From: Rhodobacterales bacterium
GTDB lineage: Bacteria > Pseudomonadota > Alphaproteobacteria > Rhodobacterales > Rhodobacteraceae
Length of the DNA: 56,550 nt
NCBI GenBank assembly: GCA_021155205.1
Contig: JAJNPS010000035.1
Location: 1-56,550 of the forward strand
Reading direction: 5' to 3'
Shown in pieces: positions 26,320-35,843 of the stretch. The translations under genes and the position numbers were made by a program. How positions within the stretch are numbered: position 1 is the first letter of the stretch; each line of letters opens with the position of its first letter. The notes under the pieces were generated by a model that ran no database searches, was not told the DNA's origin, and saw only the letters and a program-made list of their open reading frames with translations.

Positions 26320-26952
26320 ATGCGCGACCCCGTTGACCACTACATGAACACCCTCGTGCCCATGGTCGTCGAACAGACGAGCCGGGGCGAGCGCGCCTAT
26401 GACATTTTCAGCCGCATGCTGAAGGAACGGATCATTTTCCTTGGCGGCCCGGTGCATGACGGCATGTCGAGCCTGATCTGCGCGCAGTTGCTGTTCCTGG
26501 AATCGGAAAACCCGACCAAGGAAATCAGCATGTACATCAACAGCCCCGGCGGCGTGGTGACATCCGGCCTGTCGATCTATGATACGATGCAGTACATCAA
26601 GCCCAAGGTGTCGACGCTGGTGATCGGCCAGGCGGCGTCGATGGGGTCGCTGCTGCTGACCGGCGGCGAAAAAGGCATGCGGTTCGCGCTGCCCAATTCC
26701 GAAGTCATGGTCCACCAGCCGTCGGGCGGGTATCAGGGGCAGGCCACCGACATCCTGATCCATGCCGCCCATACGCAAAAGCTGAAAGAGCGGCTGAACA
26801 ACATCTATGTCAAGCATACCGGGCAGCCGCTGGACGCCGTTGTCGCGGCGCTGGAGCGGGACAACTTTCTGTCCGCGCAAGAGGCCAAGGACTGGGGCCT
26901 GATCGACGAGATCCTGGAAAACCGTGGTAAGGCCGAAGACACCGACAAATGA
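26320..26952 (+). CDS. clpP: ATP-dependent Clp protease proteolytic subunit
   Basis: 210 residues. The catalytic triad is Ser107 in IGQAASMGS, His132 in VMVHQPSGG and Asp181 in LERDNFLSAQEA. The INSPGGVVTSG oxyanion-hole strand and the N-terminal LVPMVVEQT, which follows the propeptide-like residues, are standard. It forms a double heptamer that degrades substrates unfolded by ClpX, encoded 99 nt downstream. A hairpin in the gap suggests that the two genes are only partly co-expressed. Confidence 0.97.
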   Translation: MRDPVDHYMNTLVPMVVEQTSRGERAYDIFSRMLKERIIFLGGPVHDGMSSLICAQLLFLESENPTKEISMYINSPGGVVTSGLSIYDTMQYIKPKVSTLVIGQAASMGSLLLTGGEKGMRFALPNSEVMVHQPSGGYQGQATDILIHAAHTQKLKERLNNIYVKHTGQPLDAVVAALERDNFLSAQEAKDWGLIDEILENRGKAEDTDK

Positions 26953-26957
26953 TCGTT

Positions 26958-26982
26958 TCCCGCTGGCCCGGTGCCGGCGGGA
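26958..26982 (+). terminator. GC-rich hairpin between clpP and clpX
   Basis: TCCCGC (26958-26963) pairs with GCGGGA (26977-26982), extended inside by TGGC/GCC pairing. It starts 5 nt after the clpP stop. No T-tract follows, so it is more likely an attenuating or mRNA-stabilising hairpin than a full terminator. Confidence 0.4.
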
Positions 26983-27051
26983 TAAATCGCATTGTGAAGG
27001 TCACCCCCTTGGCCTAAACTTATTTCAAGAAAACGAGGCAGAGGTCCAAGA

Positions 27052-28314
<1,263 letters not shown>

Positions 28315-28342
28315 GACCTGACCGCGATGCAACAGCGGATCG

Positions 28343-28364
28343 ACGGGCCCCGTGGCCCGTTTTT
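28343..28364 (+). terminator. Rho-independent terminator after clpX
   Basis: ACGGGCC (28343-28349) and GGCCCGT (28354-28360) form a perfect 7-bp stem with a 4-nt loop, running directly into TTTTT (28360-28364). It lies about 30 nt after the clpX stop. Confidence 0.8.
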
Positions 28365-28503
28365 CCTTGCCCGATGACCGCGGCGGGCAAAGCGGTGACG
28401 GCAGGCGCCTGCGGTTCGGCGCGGATGCGGTGGCTTGCCCCTAGACCTCGGATGCCCTTTGGGCCATATCAGGCGAAACGTCCAACTGAAGGGTCCGCCC
28501 GCG

Positions 28504-28878
28504 ATGTATTTCCTGAAACGCCTGCTGACATGGTGGAACACCCAGACCCTTGGCACGCAGCTTTTCACCGCGCGGCGCGGCATCAAGGTCGGCGAGGACG
28601 AACAGGGCAACACCTATTACCAGACCAAGGACTCCAAGAAGCGCTGGATCATTTACAATGGCGAGATGGAGGCGTCCCGCGTGTCGCCCGATTGGCATGG
28701 CTGGCTGCATTTCACCTGGAACGATCCGCCGACCAAAGCGCCCTTGAAGAAAAAGGCCTGGGAAAAGCCGCATCGGGAAAACCTGACCGGGACGGCGGCG
28801 GCCTATGCCCCGGCCGGGTCAATCCGGCGCAGCGATCCCGTGGTCCGGCAGGACTACGAGGCCTGGCGGCCCGAATGA
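28504..28878 (+). CDS. NADH:ubiquinone oxidoreductase subunit NDUFA12 family protein
   Basis: 124 residues. Key blocks are LTWWNTQTLGTQLFT, GNTYYQTKDSKKRWIIYNG, EASRVSPDWHGWLHF and the RQDYEAWRPE end, as in the alphaproteobacterial/mitochondrial complex I accessory subunit NDUFA12 (B17.2). It would bind the peripheral arm of complex I at the inner membrane. The start at 28504 gives the usual MYFLKRLLTWW N-terminus. Its stop overlaps the mlaD start by 4 nt. Core nuo genes are not in the window. Confidence 0.9.
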   Translation: MYFLKRLLTWWNTQTLGTQLFTARRGIKVGEDEQGNTYYQTKDSKKRWIIYNGEMEASRVSPDWHGWLHFTWNDPPTKAPLKKKAWEKPHRENLTGTAAAYAPAGSIRRSDPVVRQDYEAWRPE

Positions 28879-29351
28879 TGGCGGAAAACCGGGCGGAACT
28901 TCTGGCCGGGGCGGGCGTACTGGCAGTGGCCATCGGTTTTCTGGTCTATGCCAACCGCGACAGCGGCTATGTGCAGACCGCCGGAACCTATCCCCTGACC
29001 GCCAGTTTCCGGTCGGTAGAGGGGATTTCGGTCGGGTCCGACATCCGCATGGCGGGCGTCAAGGTCGGCACCGTCACGGACCTGACGCTGAACCCCGCTA
29101 CCTTCATGGCGGATGCGCGACTGGAGGTCCGCAGCGATCTGGCGCTGCCTGACGACAGCATCATCATGATTTCGTCCGAGGGGCTTTTGGGCGGGAACTT
29201 CGTTGAACTCCAGCCCGGCGGGTCGCCCGACAACCTGGCCCCCGGCGCGCAGATCGAAAATACCCAAGGCGCGGTCAGCATCATCACCCTGTTGATGAAA
29301 TTCGCAGGCGGCAGCGGCGACGCGACGGCCAAGGAGCCGGTCGCGGAATGA
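28875..29351 (+). CDS. mlaD: MlaD family outer-membrane lipid asymmetry protein
   Basis: 158 residues: one N-terminal membrane helix (ELLAGAGVLAVAIGFLVYA) and one MCE domain (SFRSVEGISVGSDIRMAGVK; ALPDDSIIMISSEGLLGGNF). MlaD hexamers in the periplasm carry phospholipids between the MlaFEB transporter and MlaC. The partner genes are not adjacent, which is common in Rhodobacterales. The ATG at 28875 overlaps the NDUFA12 stop by 4 nt, and the mlaD stop overlaps the next ATG by 4 nt, so three unrelated functions are translated in a chain. Confidence 0.88.
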   Translation: MMAENRAELLAGAGVLAVAIGFLVYANRDSGYVQTAGTYPLTASFRSVEGISVGSDIRMAGVKVGTVTDLTLNPATFMADARLEVRSDLALPDDSIIMISSEGLLGGNFVELQPGGSPDNLAPGAQIENTQGAVSIITLLMKFAGGSGDATAKEPVAE

Positions 29352-29737
29352 GGGGGCTGGCGCTTGCGGCGGTCCTGTCGCTCTGGGCCACGGCGGCCGC
29401 AGCCGAGATGGTGCAGGCCGAGGCGGGCATCCTGCGCTGGATCGACCGGCTGACGGGCGAATCCGGCGACATGGAACTGGCGCGCGGGCAATCGGCCTCG
29501 AACGGGCGGCTGACCATCAAGATGGATGAATGTCGCTATCCTGCCGACAACCCGGCCGGCGACGCCGAGGCGCATCTGACGATTTCCGACAGCATGCGGG
29601 CCGAACCCGTGTTTCAGGGCTGGATGATCGCGTCATCGCCCGCTTTGTCGGCGCTGGACCATCCGCGCTATGATGTCTGGGTTTTGTCTTGCGTCTATCC
29701 CAACATGCCCGTGATTGCGCCGGCCGAAGGCCAATAA
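29348..29737 (+). CDS. DUF2155 domain-containing exported protein
   Basis: 129 residues. A signal peptide (GLALAAVLSLWATAAAAEM, cut after AAA or AEM) is followed by the DUF2155 domain: AGILRWIDRLTGESGDMELA, MDECRYPADNPAGDAEAHL, VFQGWMIASSPALSALDHPR, YDVWVLSC. The two cysteines (MDEC and LSC) are likely a disulfide. The function is unknown; the domain is conserved in alphaproteobacteria. The 3' end overlaps the aat gene, which runs the other way, by 43 nt. Confidence 0.85.
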   Translation: MRGLALAAVLSLWATAAAAEMVQAEAGILRWIDRLTGESGDMELARGQSASNGRLTIKMDECRYPADNPAGDAEAHLTISDSMRAEPVFQGWMIASSPALSALDHPRYDVWVLSCVYPNMPVIAPAEGQ

Positions 29738-30327
29738 TCCGGCGGGTCAAAGCTGGCGGCTGCGGTCAGCGCCGCCGCCAGTCGCCGGTGGTATTCGGCG
29801 CGCAGGATTTCGACGCCGCCAAGGCTGGCCAGATGCGGCGTCAGGAACTGCGTGTCGAACAGCAGAAATCCGCCCGCCCGCAGACGGTGGACCAGCCAGG
29901 CCAGTGCCACCTTTGACGCATCGCGGCGCGCGGAGAACATGCTTTCGCCAAAGAACGCCCCCCCCAGCGCCACGCCATAGATGCCGCCCGCCAGGCCGCC
30001 ATCCTGCCAGACCTCAAGGCTGTGGGCCTGGCCCCGGACATGCAACGCGAGGTAAAGCGCATGGATGGTCGGGTTGATCCAGGTCTCGTCCCGCGCAGCG
30101 CAGCCATCGACGACCGCGGCAAATGCGGTGTTCACGGTCACGTGGTAGTCGGTGCGGCGCAGGCGTTTGCGCAAGGACTGCGACAGGTGCATGCCGTCCA
30201 GCGGCATCACGCCGCGCCGTCGCGGATCGACCCAATGGATGTCGGGGTCGTCGCGGCGCTCTGCCATCGGAAAGATGCCCATGGCATAGCCGCGCAAAAG
30301 ACTGTCGGGCGTGATGTCAGCCGTCAT
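29695..30327 (-). CDS. aat: Leucyl/phenylalanyl-tRNA-protein transferase
   Basis: 210 residues. It attaches Leu or Phe to proteins with N-terminal Arg or Lys, the bacterial N-degron pathway that feeds ClpAP. Motifs are LLRGYAMGIFPMA, WVDPRRRGVMPLDGMHLSQS, ETWINPTIHALYLALHVRGQ, GGIYGVALGGAFFGESMFS and LLFDTQFLTPHLASLGG. I chose the ATG at 30327 (MTADITPDSL); an upstream in-frame M at 30345 adds 6 residues. It is the third gene after accB-accC, 53 nt downstream, and ends inside the convergent DUF2155 gene. Confidence 0.95.
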   Translation of the reverse strand: MTADITPDSLLRGYAMGIFPMAERRDDPDIHWVDPRRRGVMPLDGMHLSQSLRKRLRRTDYHVTVNTAFAAVVDGCAARDETWINPTIHALYLALHVRGQAHSLEVWQDGGLAGGIYGVALGGAFFGESMFSARRDASKVALAWLVHRLRAGGFLLFDTQFLTPHLASLGGVEILRAEYHRRLAAALTAAASFDPPDYWPSAGAITGMLG

Positions 30328-30380
30328 GGACGGACCCCGGGGCAAGGCGCGCGCCAGACGGGATCAGTGCCCGCCATCGG

Positions 30381-31730
30381 TCAGTTGCCGAACTGATGCT
30401 CCAGCCACTTTTCCAGCCAGTGAATGTTGTAGTCGCCATTCTGGATGTCGGGTTCGGCCAGCAGCGCGTGAAACAGGGGCACCGTCGTCTCGATCCCATC
30501 CACCACCAGTTCCCCCAATGCGCGGCGCAGACGCGCCAGTGCCTCGGGCCGGTCGCGGCCATGCACGATCAGCTTGCCGATCAGGCTGTCGTAATAGGGC
30601 GGGATCGAATAGCCGGAATAGAGCGCTGAATCCATCCGCACGCCCAGGCCGCCCGGCGCGTGGAACATCCGCACGCGGCCGGGGCTGGGCGTAAAGTTCG
30701 GCAGTTTCTCGGCGTTGATACGAACCTCGACGGCGTGGCCGTTGATCTCAAGCTCGTCCTGCGTGAACGACAGCGGCAGGCCAGCAGCCACACGGATCTG
30801 TTCACGCACCAGATCGACGCCAAAGATCGCCTCGGTGACGGGGTGTTCGACCTGCAGGCGGGTATTCATCTCGATGAAGTAGAACTCCCCGTTTTCATAA
30901 AGGAACTCGATGGTCCCCGCGCCGATATAGTTGATCTTGGCCACGGCATCGGCGCAGACCTTGCCGATGCGGTCGCGCAGCGCCGGGGTGATCACGGGAC
31001 CGGGGGCTTCCTCGAAAACCTTCTGGTGACGGCGCTGCAGCGAACAGTCGCGCTCGCCCAGGTGGACCGCGCGGCCCTTGCCATCGCCAAAGACCTGGAT
31101 TTCGATGTGGCGCGGCGTGGTCAGGTATTTCTCGATATAGACCTCGTCATTGCCGAAGGCGGCCTTGGATTCGGACCGCGCGGTGCGGAACGCGGTTTCC
31201 AGTTCCCCGGCGTTGTGCGCGACCTTCATGCCGCGCCCGCCGCCGCCTGCGGTTGCCTTGATGATCACAGGATAGCCGATGGCCGATGCGACGCCGATCG
31301 CGGCGTCATAGTCCGCCACGCCACCGTCCGACCCCGGCACGACCGGAATGCCCAGTTCCTTGGCGGTGATCTTGGCGGTAATCTTGTCGCCCATGATGCG
31401 GATATGTTCCGCCGTCGGGCCGACAAAGGTGATGCCGTGATCCTGCAGCGCCTGCGCAAAGGACGCATTTTCGGACAGGAATCCATAGCCCGGATGCACC
31501 GCCTGCGCGCCGGTGATCTCGCACGCTGAAATCACGGCGGCCTTGGACAGGTAGCTGTCGACCGAAGGGGCGGGTCCGATGCAGACGCTTTCATCCGCCA
31601 GCCGCACATGCATCGCATCGGCATCGGCGGTCGAATGGACGGCGACCGACTTGATCCCCATTTCGCGACAGGCGCGGATGACGCGCAGGGCAATCTCGCC
31701 CCGGTTGGCGATCAGCAGCTTTTCAAACAT
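30381..31730 (-). CDS. accC: Acetyl-CoA carboxylase, biotin carboxylase subunit
   Basis: 449 residues. It carboxylates the biotin on AccB, using ATP and bicarbonate, as the first half of malonyl-CoA synthesis. The opening FEKLLIANRGEIALRVIRA, the ATP-grasp glycine loop KATAGGGGRGMKVA, VHLGERDCSLQRRHQKV and the FIEMNTRLQVEHPVTE active-site stretch are all intact. The start lies 9 nt after the accB stop, the standard accBC operon. aat follows on the same strand. Confidence 0.97.
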   Translation of the reverse strand: MFEKLLIANRGEIALRVIRACREMGIKSVAVHSTADADAMHVRLADESVCIGPAPSVDSYLSKAAVISACEITGAQAVHPGYGFLSENASFAQALQDHGITFVGPTAEHIRIMGDKITAKITAKELGIPVVPGSDGGVADYDAAIGVASAIGYPVIIKATAGGGGRGMKVAHNAGELETAFRTARSESKAAFGNDEVYIEKYLTTPRHIEIQVFGDGKGRAVHLGERDCSLQRRHQKVFEEAPGPVITPALRDRIGKVCADAVAKINYIGAGTIEFLYENGEFYFIEMNTRLQVEHPVTEAIFGVDLVREQIRVAAGLPLSFTQDELEINGHAVEVRINAEKLPNFTPSPGRVRMFHAPGGLGVRMDSALYSGYSIPPYYDSLIGKLIVHGRDRPEALARLRRALGELVVDGIETTVPLFHALLAEPDIQNGDYNIHWLEKWLEHQFGN

Positions 31731-31739
31731 CGCGGGGCC

Positions 31740-32231
31740 TCACTCGATGATCATCAGGGGGGCGCCGTATTCCACCGCATTGCCGTCCGCGACCAGGATG
31801 CGCCTGACGGTGCCCGCGCGCGGCGCGGGGATCTGGTTCATGGTTTTCATCGCCTCGATGATCAGCACGGTCTGGCCTTCGGCAACGGTCGAGCCGACGG
31901 TGACAAAGGGCGACGCACCCGGTTCGGCAGACAAATAGATCGTGCCGACCATGGGCGAGGTCACGGCGCCGGGATGCTGTGCCGGATCGTCGCTGACCGC
32001 GACCGGCGGCGCCGCAGACGGCGCCGGGGCGACCGGGGCGGCGTGCGGCGCGGCAGCATAGGTCGGTGCGGCCATCTGCAGGACGGTCGACTGCTTGACC
32101 ACCCGCACCTCCAGGCTGTCGTCTTCGCCGTATTCGCGCTTGACCGACAACTCGGTCAGTTCGTTCTTGTTCAAAAGCTCCGCCAGCGCCTGAATGAAGG
32201 CCACATCGGAATCCGGGCTGTTCTTGCTCAT
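31740..32231 (-). CDS. accB: Acetyl-CoA carboxylase biotin carboxyl carrier protein
   Basis: 163 residues. A conserved N-terminal segment (AFIQALAELLNKNELTELSV), an Ala/Pro-rich linker (residues about 54-88) and the biotinyl domain (SPMVGTIYLSAEPGASPFV) are present, with biotinylated Lys129 in IIEAMKTMNQI. The start at 32231 gives MSKNSPDSDV; the frame is open a further 16 codons upstream. First gene of accB-accC(-aat). The 243-nt gap to the divergent preT gene should contain promoters for both. Confidence 0.95.
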   Translation of the reverse strand: MSKNSPDSDVAFIQALAELLNKNELTELSVKREYGEDDSLEVRVVKQSTVLQMAAPTYAAAPHAAPVAPAPSAAPPVAVSDDPAQHPGAVTSPMVGTIYLSAEPGASPFVTVGSTVAEGQTVLIIEAMKTMNQIPAPRAGTVRRILVADGNAVEYGAPLMIIE

Positions 32232-32396
32232 GCTGTCCTCTTGGCCTTGGTGCCGCGTTATTGCCGGGGGCTGGGCCACCGCGTCCCGGCTTCATCCGTC
32301 CGCTTATAGCGAAGGCCGAGGCACGAGAAAAGCACGAGTTATGGGCGGTGTGGCCGCAGCACAAGGGCTGCGGTCCGCAATCACACCCGTGATGAA

Positions 32397-32414
32397 TTTT
32401 ATCGTTTGATAAAA
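32397..32414. promoter_or_regulatory. AT-rich dyad upstream of preT, possible operator
   Basis: TTTTATC (32397-32403), GTTT and GATAAAA (32408-32414) form a perfect 7-bp inverted repeat with a 4-nt spacer, in an AT-rich patch 60 nt before preT. The form suits a dimeric repressor site. It does not match the RutR consensus. Confidence 0.4.
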
Positions 32415-32474
32415 AATCCGGGCTGTGCCAGTTTTTGTGTGTCGACGCCATTTCAGCAAAAGGTCGCAACGCCA

Positions 32475-33797
32475 ATGACCCATAGCCCGCTGACGCCCGG
32501 CATTGTGCCGCACCGTCTGCCAGCCGAAGCCTATTGCACCAACTTTGCCGACCACGCACCGCCCCTGGATGTGCATGAGGCACGGGTGGCGGCGGATCGC
32601 TGCTATTTCTGCCACGATGCGCCCTGCATCACCGCCTGCCCGACCTCGATCGACATTCCGCTGTTCATCCGCCAGATCGCGACCGGCACGCCCGAGGCGG
32701 CGGCCAGGACGATCTGGGACCAGAATATCCTGGGCGGCATGTGCGCACGGGTCTGCCCGACCGAGACCTTGTGCGAAGAGGCCTGCGTGCGCGAGGCGGC
32801 CGAGGGCAAGCCGGTGGAGATCGGGGCGCTGCAACGTTTCGCCACCGACACCGCGATGGCCAAGGGACCGCACCCCTATGCGCGGGCGGCGCGGACCGGC
32901 AAGCGGGTCGCCGTGGTCGGGGCAGGGCCTGCGGGTCTGGCCTGCGCGCATCGTCTGGCGATGCACGGGCATGACGTGGTGATCCATGAACGGCGACCCA
33001 AGGCCGGGGGCCTGAACGAATACGGCATCGCCAGCTACAAGACGACGGGCGGCTTTGCACAGAAAGAGATCGACTGGCTGCTGCGCATCGGCGGCATCGA
33101 GATCAGGACGGGCGTGGAACTGGGCCGCGAGGTGACGCTGGACCAGTTGCGCCGCGACTTTGACGCGGTGTTCCTCGGGATCGGCCTGCAGGGCGTGAAT
33201 GCCCTGAAAGCCGAGGGCGAGGACAAGGCGGGCGTCCGCAATGCCGTCGATTTCATCGCCGAACTGCGGCAGGCGGCGGATGTGTCGGCGCTGCCCGTCG
33301 GGCGCGATGTCGTGGTCATCGGCGGCGGCATGACGGCGGTGGATGCAGCGGTGCAGTCAAAGCTGCTGGGTGCCGAGAACGTCACCATCGTCTACCGGCG
33401 CGGCCGCGAGAAGATGAGCGCCAGCGGGCATGAGCAGGACCATGCCATGCAGGCCGGTGTGCGCATCATCCACAATGCAGCGCCGGTTCGCGTCTTGGGC
33501 AATGGCGCGGCAACCGGAGTTGAGTTTGCCTATACCAGCGACGGACCCGGCGGGCTGAAGCTGTCGTCCGAGACCTTCACGCTGAAGGCGGATCAGGTGT
33601 TCAAGGCGATCGGCCAGACGCTGACCGGCGCGCCGGACGGCCTGCCGGTGACGGATGGCAAGATCGCGGGCGGGCTGGCCGGGGTCTGGGCCGGGGGAGA
33701 CTGCGCGGCGGGGGGCGAGGACCTGACCGTGACCGCGGTCGCCGAAGGGCGCGACGCCGCCGAGGCGATCCACACCCATCTGACGGGACGCGGATGA
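32475..33797 (+). CDS. preT: NAD(P)-dependent dihydropyrimidine dehydrogenase subunit PreT
   Basis: 440 residues. The N-terminal iron-sulfur region has CYFCHDAPCITACP and CARVCPTETLCEEAC. It is followed by an FAD motif (VAVVGAGPAGLACAHRLAMH) and an NAD(P) motif (VVVIGGGMTAVDAAVQSKLL), the layout shared with the small subunit of glutamate synthase. It passes electrons from NAD(P)H to PreA for reduction of uracil or thymine. The start at 32475 (MTHSPLTPG) skips 23 unsupported upstream residues. preA follows after an intervening dedA gene. Confidence 0.93.
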   Translation: MTHSPLTPGIVPHRLPAEAYCTNFADHAPPLDVHEARVAADRCYFCHDAPCITACPTSIDIPLFIRQIATGTPEAAARTIWDQNILGGMCARVCPTETLCEEACVREAAEGKPVEIGALQRFATDTAMAKGPHPYARAARTGKRVAVVGAGPAGLACAHRLAMHGHDVVIHERRPKAGGLNEYGIASYKTTGGFAQKEIDWLLRIGGIEIRTGVELGREVTLDQLRRDFDAVFLGIGLQGVNALKAEGEDKAGVRNAVDFIAELRQAADVSALPVGRDVVVIGGGMTAVDAAVQSKLLGAENVTIVYRRGREKMSASGHEQDHAMQAGVRIIHNAAPVRVLGNGAATGVEFAYTSDGPGGLKLSSETFTLKADQVFKAIGQTLTGAPDGLPVTDGKIAGGLAGVWAGGDCAAGGEDLTVTAVAEGRDAAEAIHTHLTGRG

Positions 33798-33860
33798 CCA
33801 TGGCTTGCGCGCCCGGAACCGAACGGCTAGGCAATCTCGCAGTGATGCCTGGGGACCCTG

Positions 33861-34400
33861 ATGGACGCCGCAATTTCCGCCCTGATCGACTTTGTGGCGG
33901 CAAACCGTCCCTGGGCCTTCTGGATCGCGCTGGTGTTTGCCACGGGCGAGAATACGGCGATCATCTCGATCATCATTCCCTCGACGGCGATCCTTGTCGG
34001 CGTGGGCGCGCTCGTGGCGACGGGATCGCTGGATTTCTGGCCGATCTGGGCCGGTGCTTCGCTGGGGGCACTGATCGGGTCGACGTTCTCGTATTGGCTG
34101 GGCCTGCGCTATGGCGACCGCATCCTGGCGATGTGGCCCTTGAAGAACCATCCCGAAATGGTGCGCAACGGCACCGAGGCTTTTGCCAAATGGGGGCCGG
34201 TGGCCATCATCATCGGGCATTTCTTCGGGCCGCTGCGCCCGGTTGTGTTCCTGATGTGCGGCATGGCGCGCATGCCGATGGGGCCGTTTCAGGTCTACAA
34301 CGTGATCGGATCGCTCGGCTGGGCCTATGTGGTACCAAAATTCGGCGAGGTCGGCGGGATCATCGTCGGCTGGCTCTGGCGCCTGTTCACCGGCAGCTAG
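33861..34400 (+). CDS. DedA family membrane protein
   Basis: 179 residues with 4-5 hydrophobic segments. Family signatures are FATGENTAIISIIIPSTAIL, GASLGALIGSTFSYWLGLRY and FGPLRPVVFLMCGMARMP, with the conserved Arg and Pro of the reentrant regions. DedA proteins include lipid-carrier flippases (undecaprenyl phosphate) and other transporters; this one's substrate is unknown. It sits between preT and preA, 63 nt after preT and 75 nt before preA, on the same strand, so it is probably co-transcribed with pyrimidine reduction genes. Confidence 0.88.
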   Translation: MDAAISALIDFVAANRPWAFWIALVFATGENTAIISIIIPSTAILVGVGALVATGSLDFWPIWAGASLGALIGSTFSYWLGLRYGDRILAMWPLKNHPEMVRNGTEAFAKWGPVAIIIGHFFGPLRPVVFLMCGMARMPMGPFQVYNVIGSLGWAYVVPKFGEVGGIIVGWLWRLFTGS

Positions 34401-34475
34401 GCCGGCCTCACCACCATTCTGGAGATTGCGCGCAGCCGGCTGCGCGTTCAACCGCTTGTCTGCAAGGGGATCATC

Positions 34476-35771
34476 ATGGCCAACCTCGCGTCTGACTTTA
34501 TCGGCATCAGGTCGCCGAACCCGTTCTGGCTCGCCTCGGCACCGCCGACGGACAAGGAATACAACGTCCGCCGTGCGTTCGAGGCCGGCTGGGGCGGCGT
34601 GGTGTGGAAGACGCTCGGGTCCGAAGGCCCGCCCGTTGTCAATGTCAGTGGCCCGCGCTATGGCGCGGTGTGGGGCGCGGATCGGCGGTTGCTGGGCCTG
34701 AACAACATCGAACTGATCACCGACCGTCCGCTGGAGGTGAACCTGCGCGAGATCAAGGCGGTCAAGCGCGACTGGCCCGACCGTGCGCTGGTGGTCAGCC
34801 TGATGGTCCCGTGTGACGAGCAAAGCTGGATCGACATCCTGAAGCACGTCGAGGGCACCGGGGCCGACGGGGTCGAACTGAACTTCGGCTGCCCCCACGG
34901 GATGAGCGAGCGGGGCATGGGATCAGCGGTCGGTCAGGTGCCGGAATACATCGAGATGGTCACGCGCTGGGTCAAGGCCAACTCCCGCATGCCCTGCATC
35001 GTCAAGCTGACGCCCAACATCGCCGACATCCGCAAACCGGCCGAGGCGGCGAAACGGGGCGGCGCGGATGCGGTGTCGTTGATCAACACCATCAACTCGA
35101 TTACGTCCGTCAACCTCGACAGCTTTGCGCCGGAACCCACCATTGACGGCAAGGGGGTCCATGGCGGCTATTGCGGCCCGGCGGTAAAGCCGATCGCGCT
35201 GTCCATGGTGTCCGAAATCGCCCGGGCCGAGGCGACGCGCGGCCTGCCGATTTCCGGCATCGGCGGCGTCACGACCTGGCGCGACGCGGCGGAGTTCATG
35301 GCGCTTGGCGCGGGCAACGTGCAGGTCTGCACCGCCGCGATGACCTACGGGTTCAAGATCGTGCAGGAGATGATCTCGGGCCTGTCGCAGTATCTGGATG
35401 AAAAACAGATCGGATTGAACGACCTGATCGGACGCGCGGTGCCGAACGTGACCGACTGGCAATATCTGAACCTGAACTACGTCACCAAGGCGCGGATCGA
35501 CCAGGACGCCTGCATCAAATGCGGGCGCTGCTATGCGGCGTGTGAGGATACCAGCCACCAGGCGATCTCCATGTCGCCCGCAAGGGTGTTCGAGGTGATG
35601 GACGACGAATGCGTCGCTTGCAACCTGTGTGTCAATGTCTGCCCGGTGGAGGATTGCATCACCATGGTGGAATTGCCGAAGGGGGCGCTTGACGAACGCA
35701 CGGGCCGAAAGGTCGGCGATTTCGCAAACTGGACGACGCACCCGAACAACCCAGGCGTGGCGGCGGAGTGA
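34476..35771 (+). CDS. preA: NAD(P)-dependent dihydropyrimidine dehydrogenase subunit PreA
   Basis: 431 residues. An FMN-binding dihydroorotate-dehydrogenase-like barrel (residues about 1-330: FWLASAPPTDKEYNVRRAF; NFGCPHGMSERGMGSAVGQ; KLTPNIADI; ISGIGGVTTW) is followed by a ferredoxin-like tail carrying two 4Fe-4S motifs, CIKCGRCYAAC and CVACNLCVNVCPVEDC. It reduces uracil or thymine to the dihydro form with electrons from PreT, the first step of reductive pyrimidine degradation. A strong hairpin lies 27 nt after the stop. Confidence 0.95.
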   Translation: MANLASDFIGIRSPNPFWLASAPPTDKEYNVRRAFEAGWGGVVWKTLGSEGPPVVNVSGPRYGAVWGADRRLLGLNNIELITDRPLEVNLREIKAVKRDWPDRALVVSLMVPCDEQSWIDILKHVEGTGADGVELNFGCPHGMSERGMGSAVGQVPEYIEMVTRWVKANSRMPCIVKLTPNIADIRKPAEAAKRGGADAVSLINTINSITSVNLDSFAPEPTIDGKGVHGGYCGPAVKPIALSMVSEIARAEATRGLPISGIGGVTTWRDAAEFMALGAGNVQVCTAAMTYGFKIVQEMISGLSQYLDEKQIGLNDLIGRAVPNVTDWQYLNLNYVTKARIDQDACIKCGRCYAACEDTSHQAISMSPARVFEVMDDECVACNLCVNVCPVEDCITMVELPKGALDERTGRKVGDFANWTTHPNNPGVAAE

Positions 35772-35796
35772 AGAAAGAGACTGTTGCACTTCCCGC

Positions 35797-35835
35797 AGCA
35801 ATCCAAAAATTTTCGACGAAAATTTTTGGATTGCG
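35797..35835. terminator. Near-perfect AT-cored hairpin between convergent preA and minus-strand genes
   Basis: GCAATCCAAAAATTTT (35798-35813) and AAAATTTTTGGATTGC (35819-35834) are perfect 16-bp inverted arms, extended by C/G to a 17-bp stem around a 3-nt loop (GAC). It is strikingly AT-rich for this genome. With A/T tracts in both arms it could end transcription from either side. It lies between preA (+) and the small minus-strand gene at 35844. Confidence 0.7.
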
Positions 35836-35843
35836 ACCACAGG

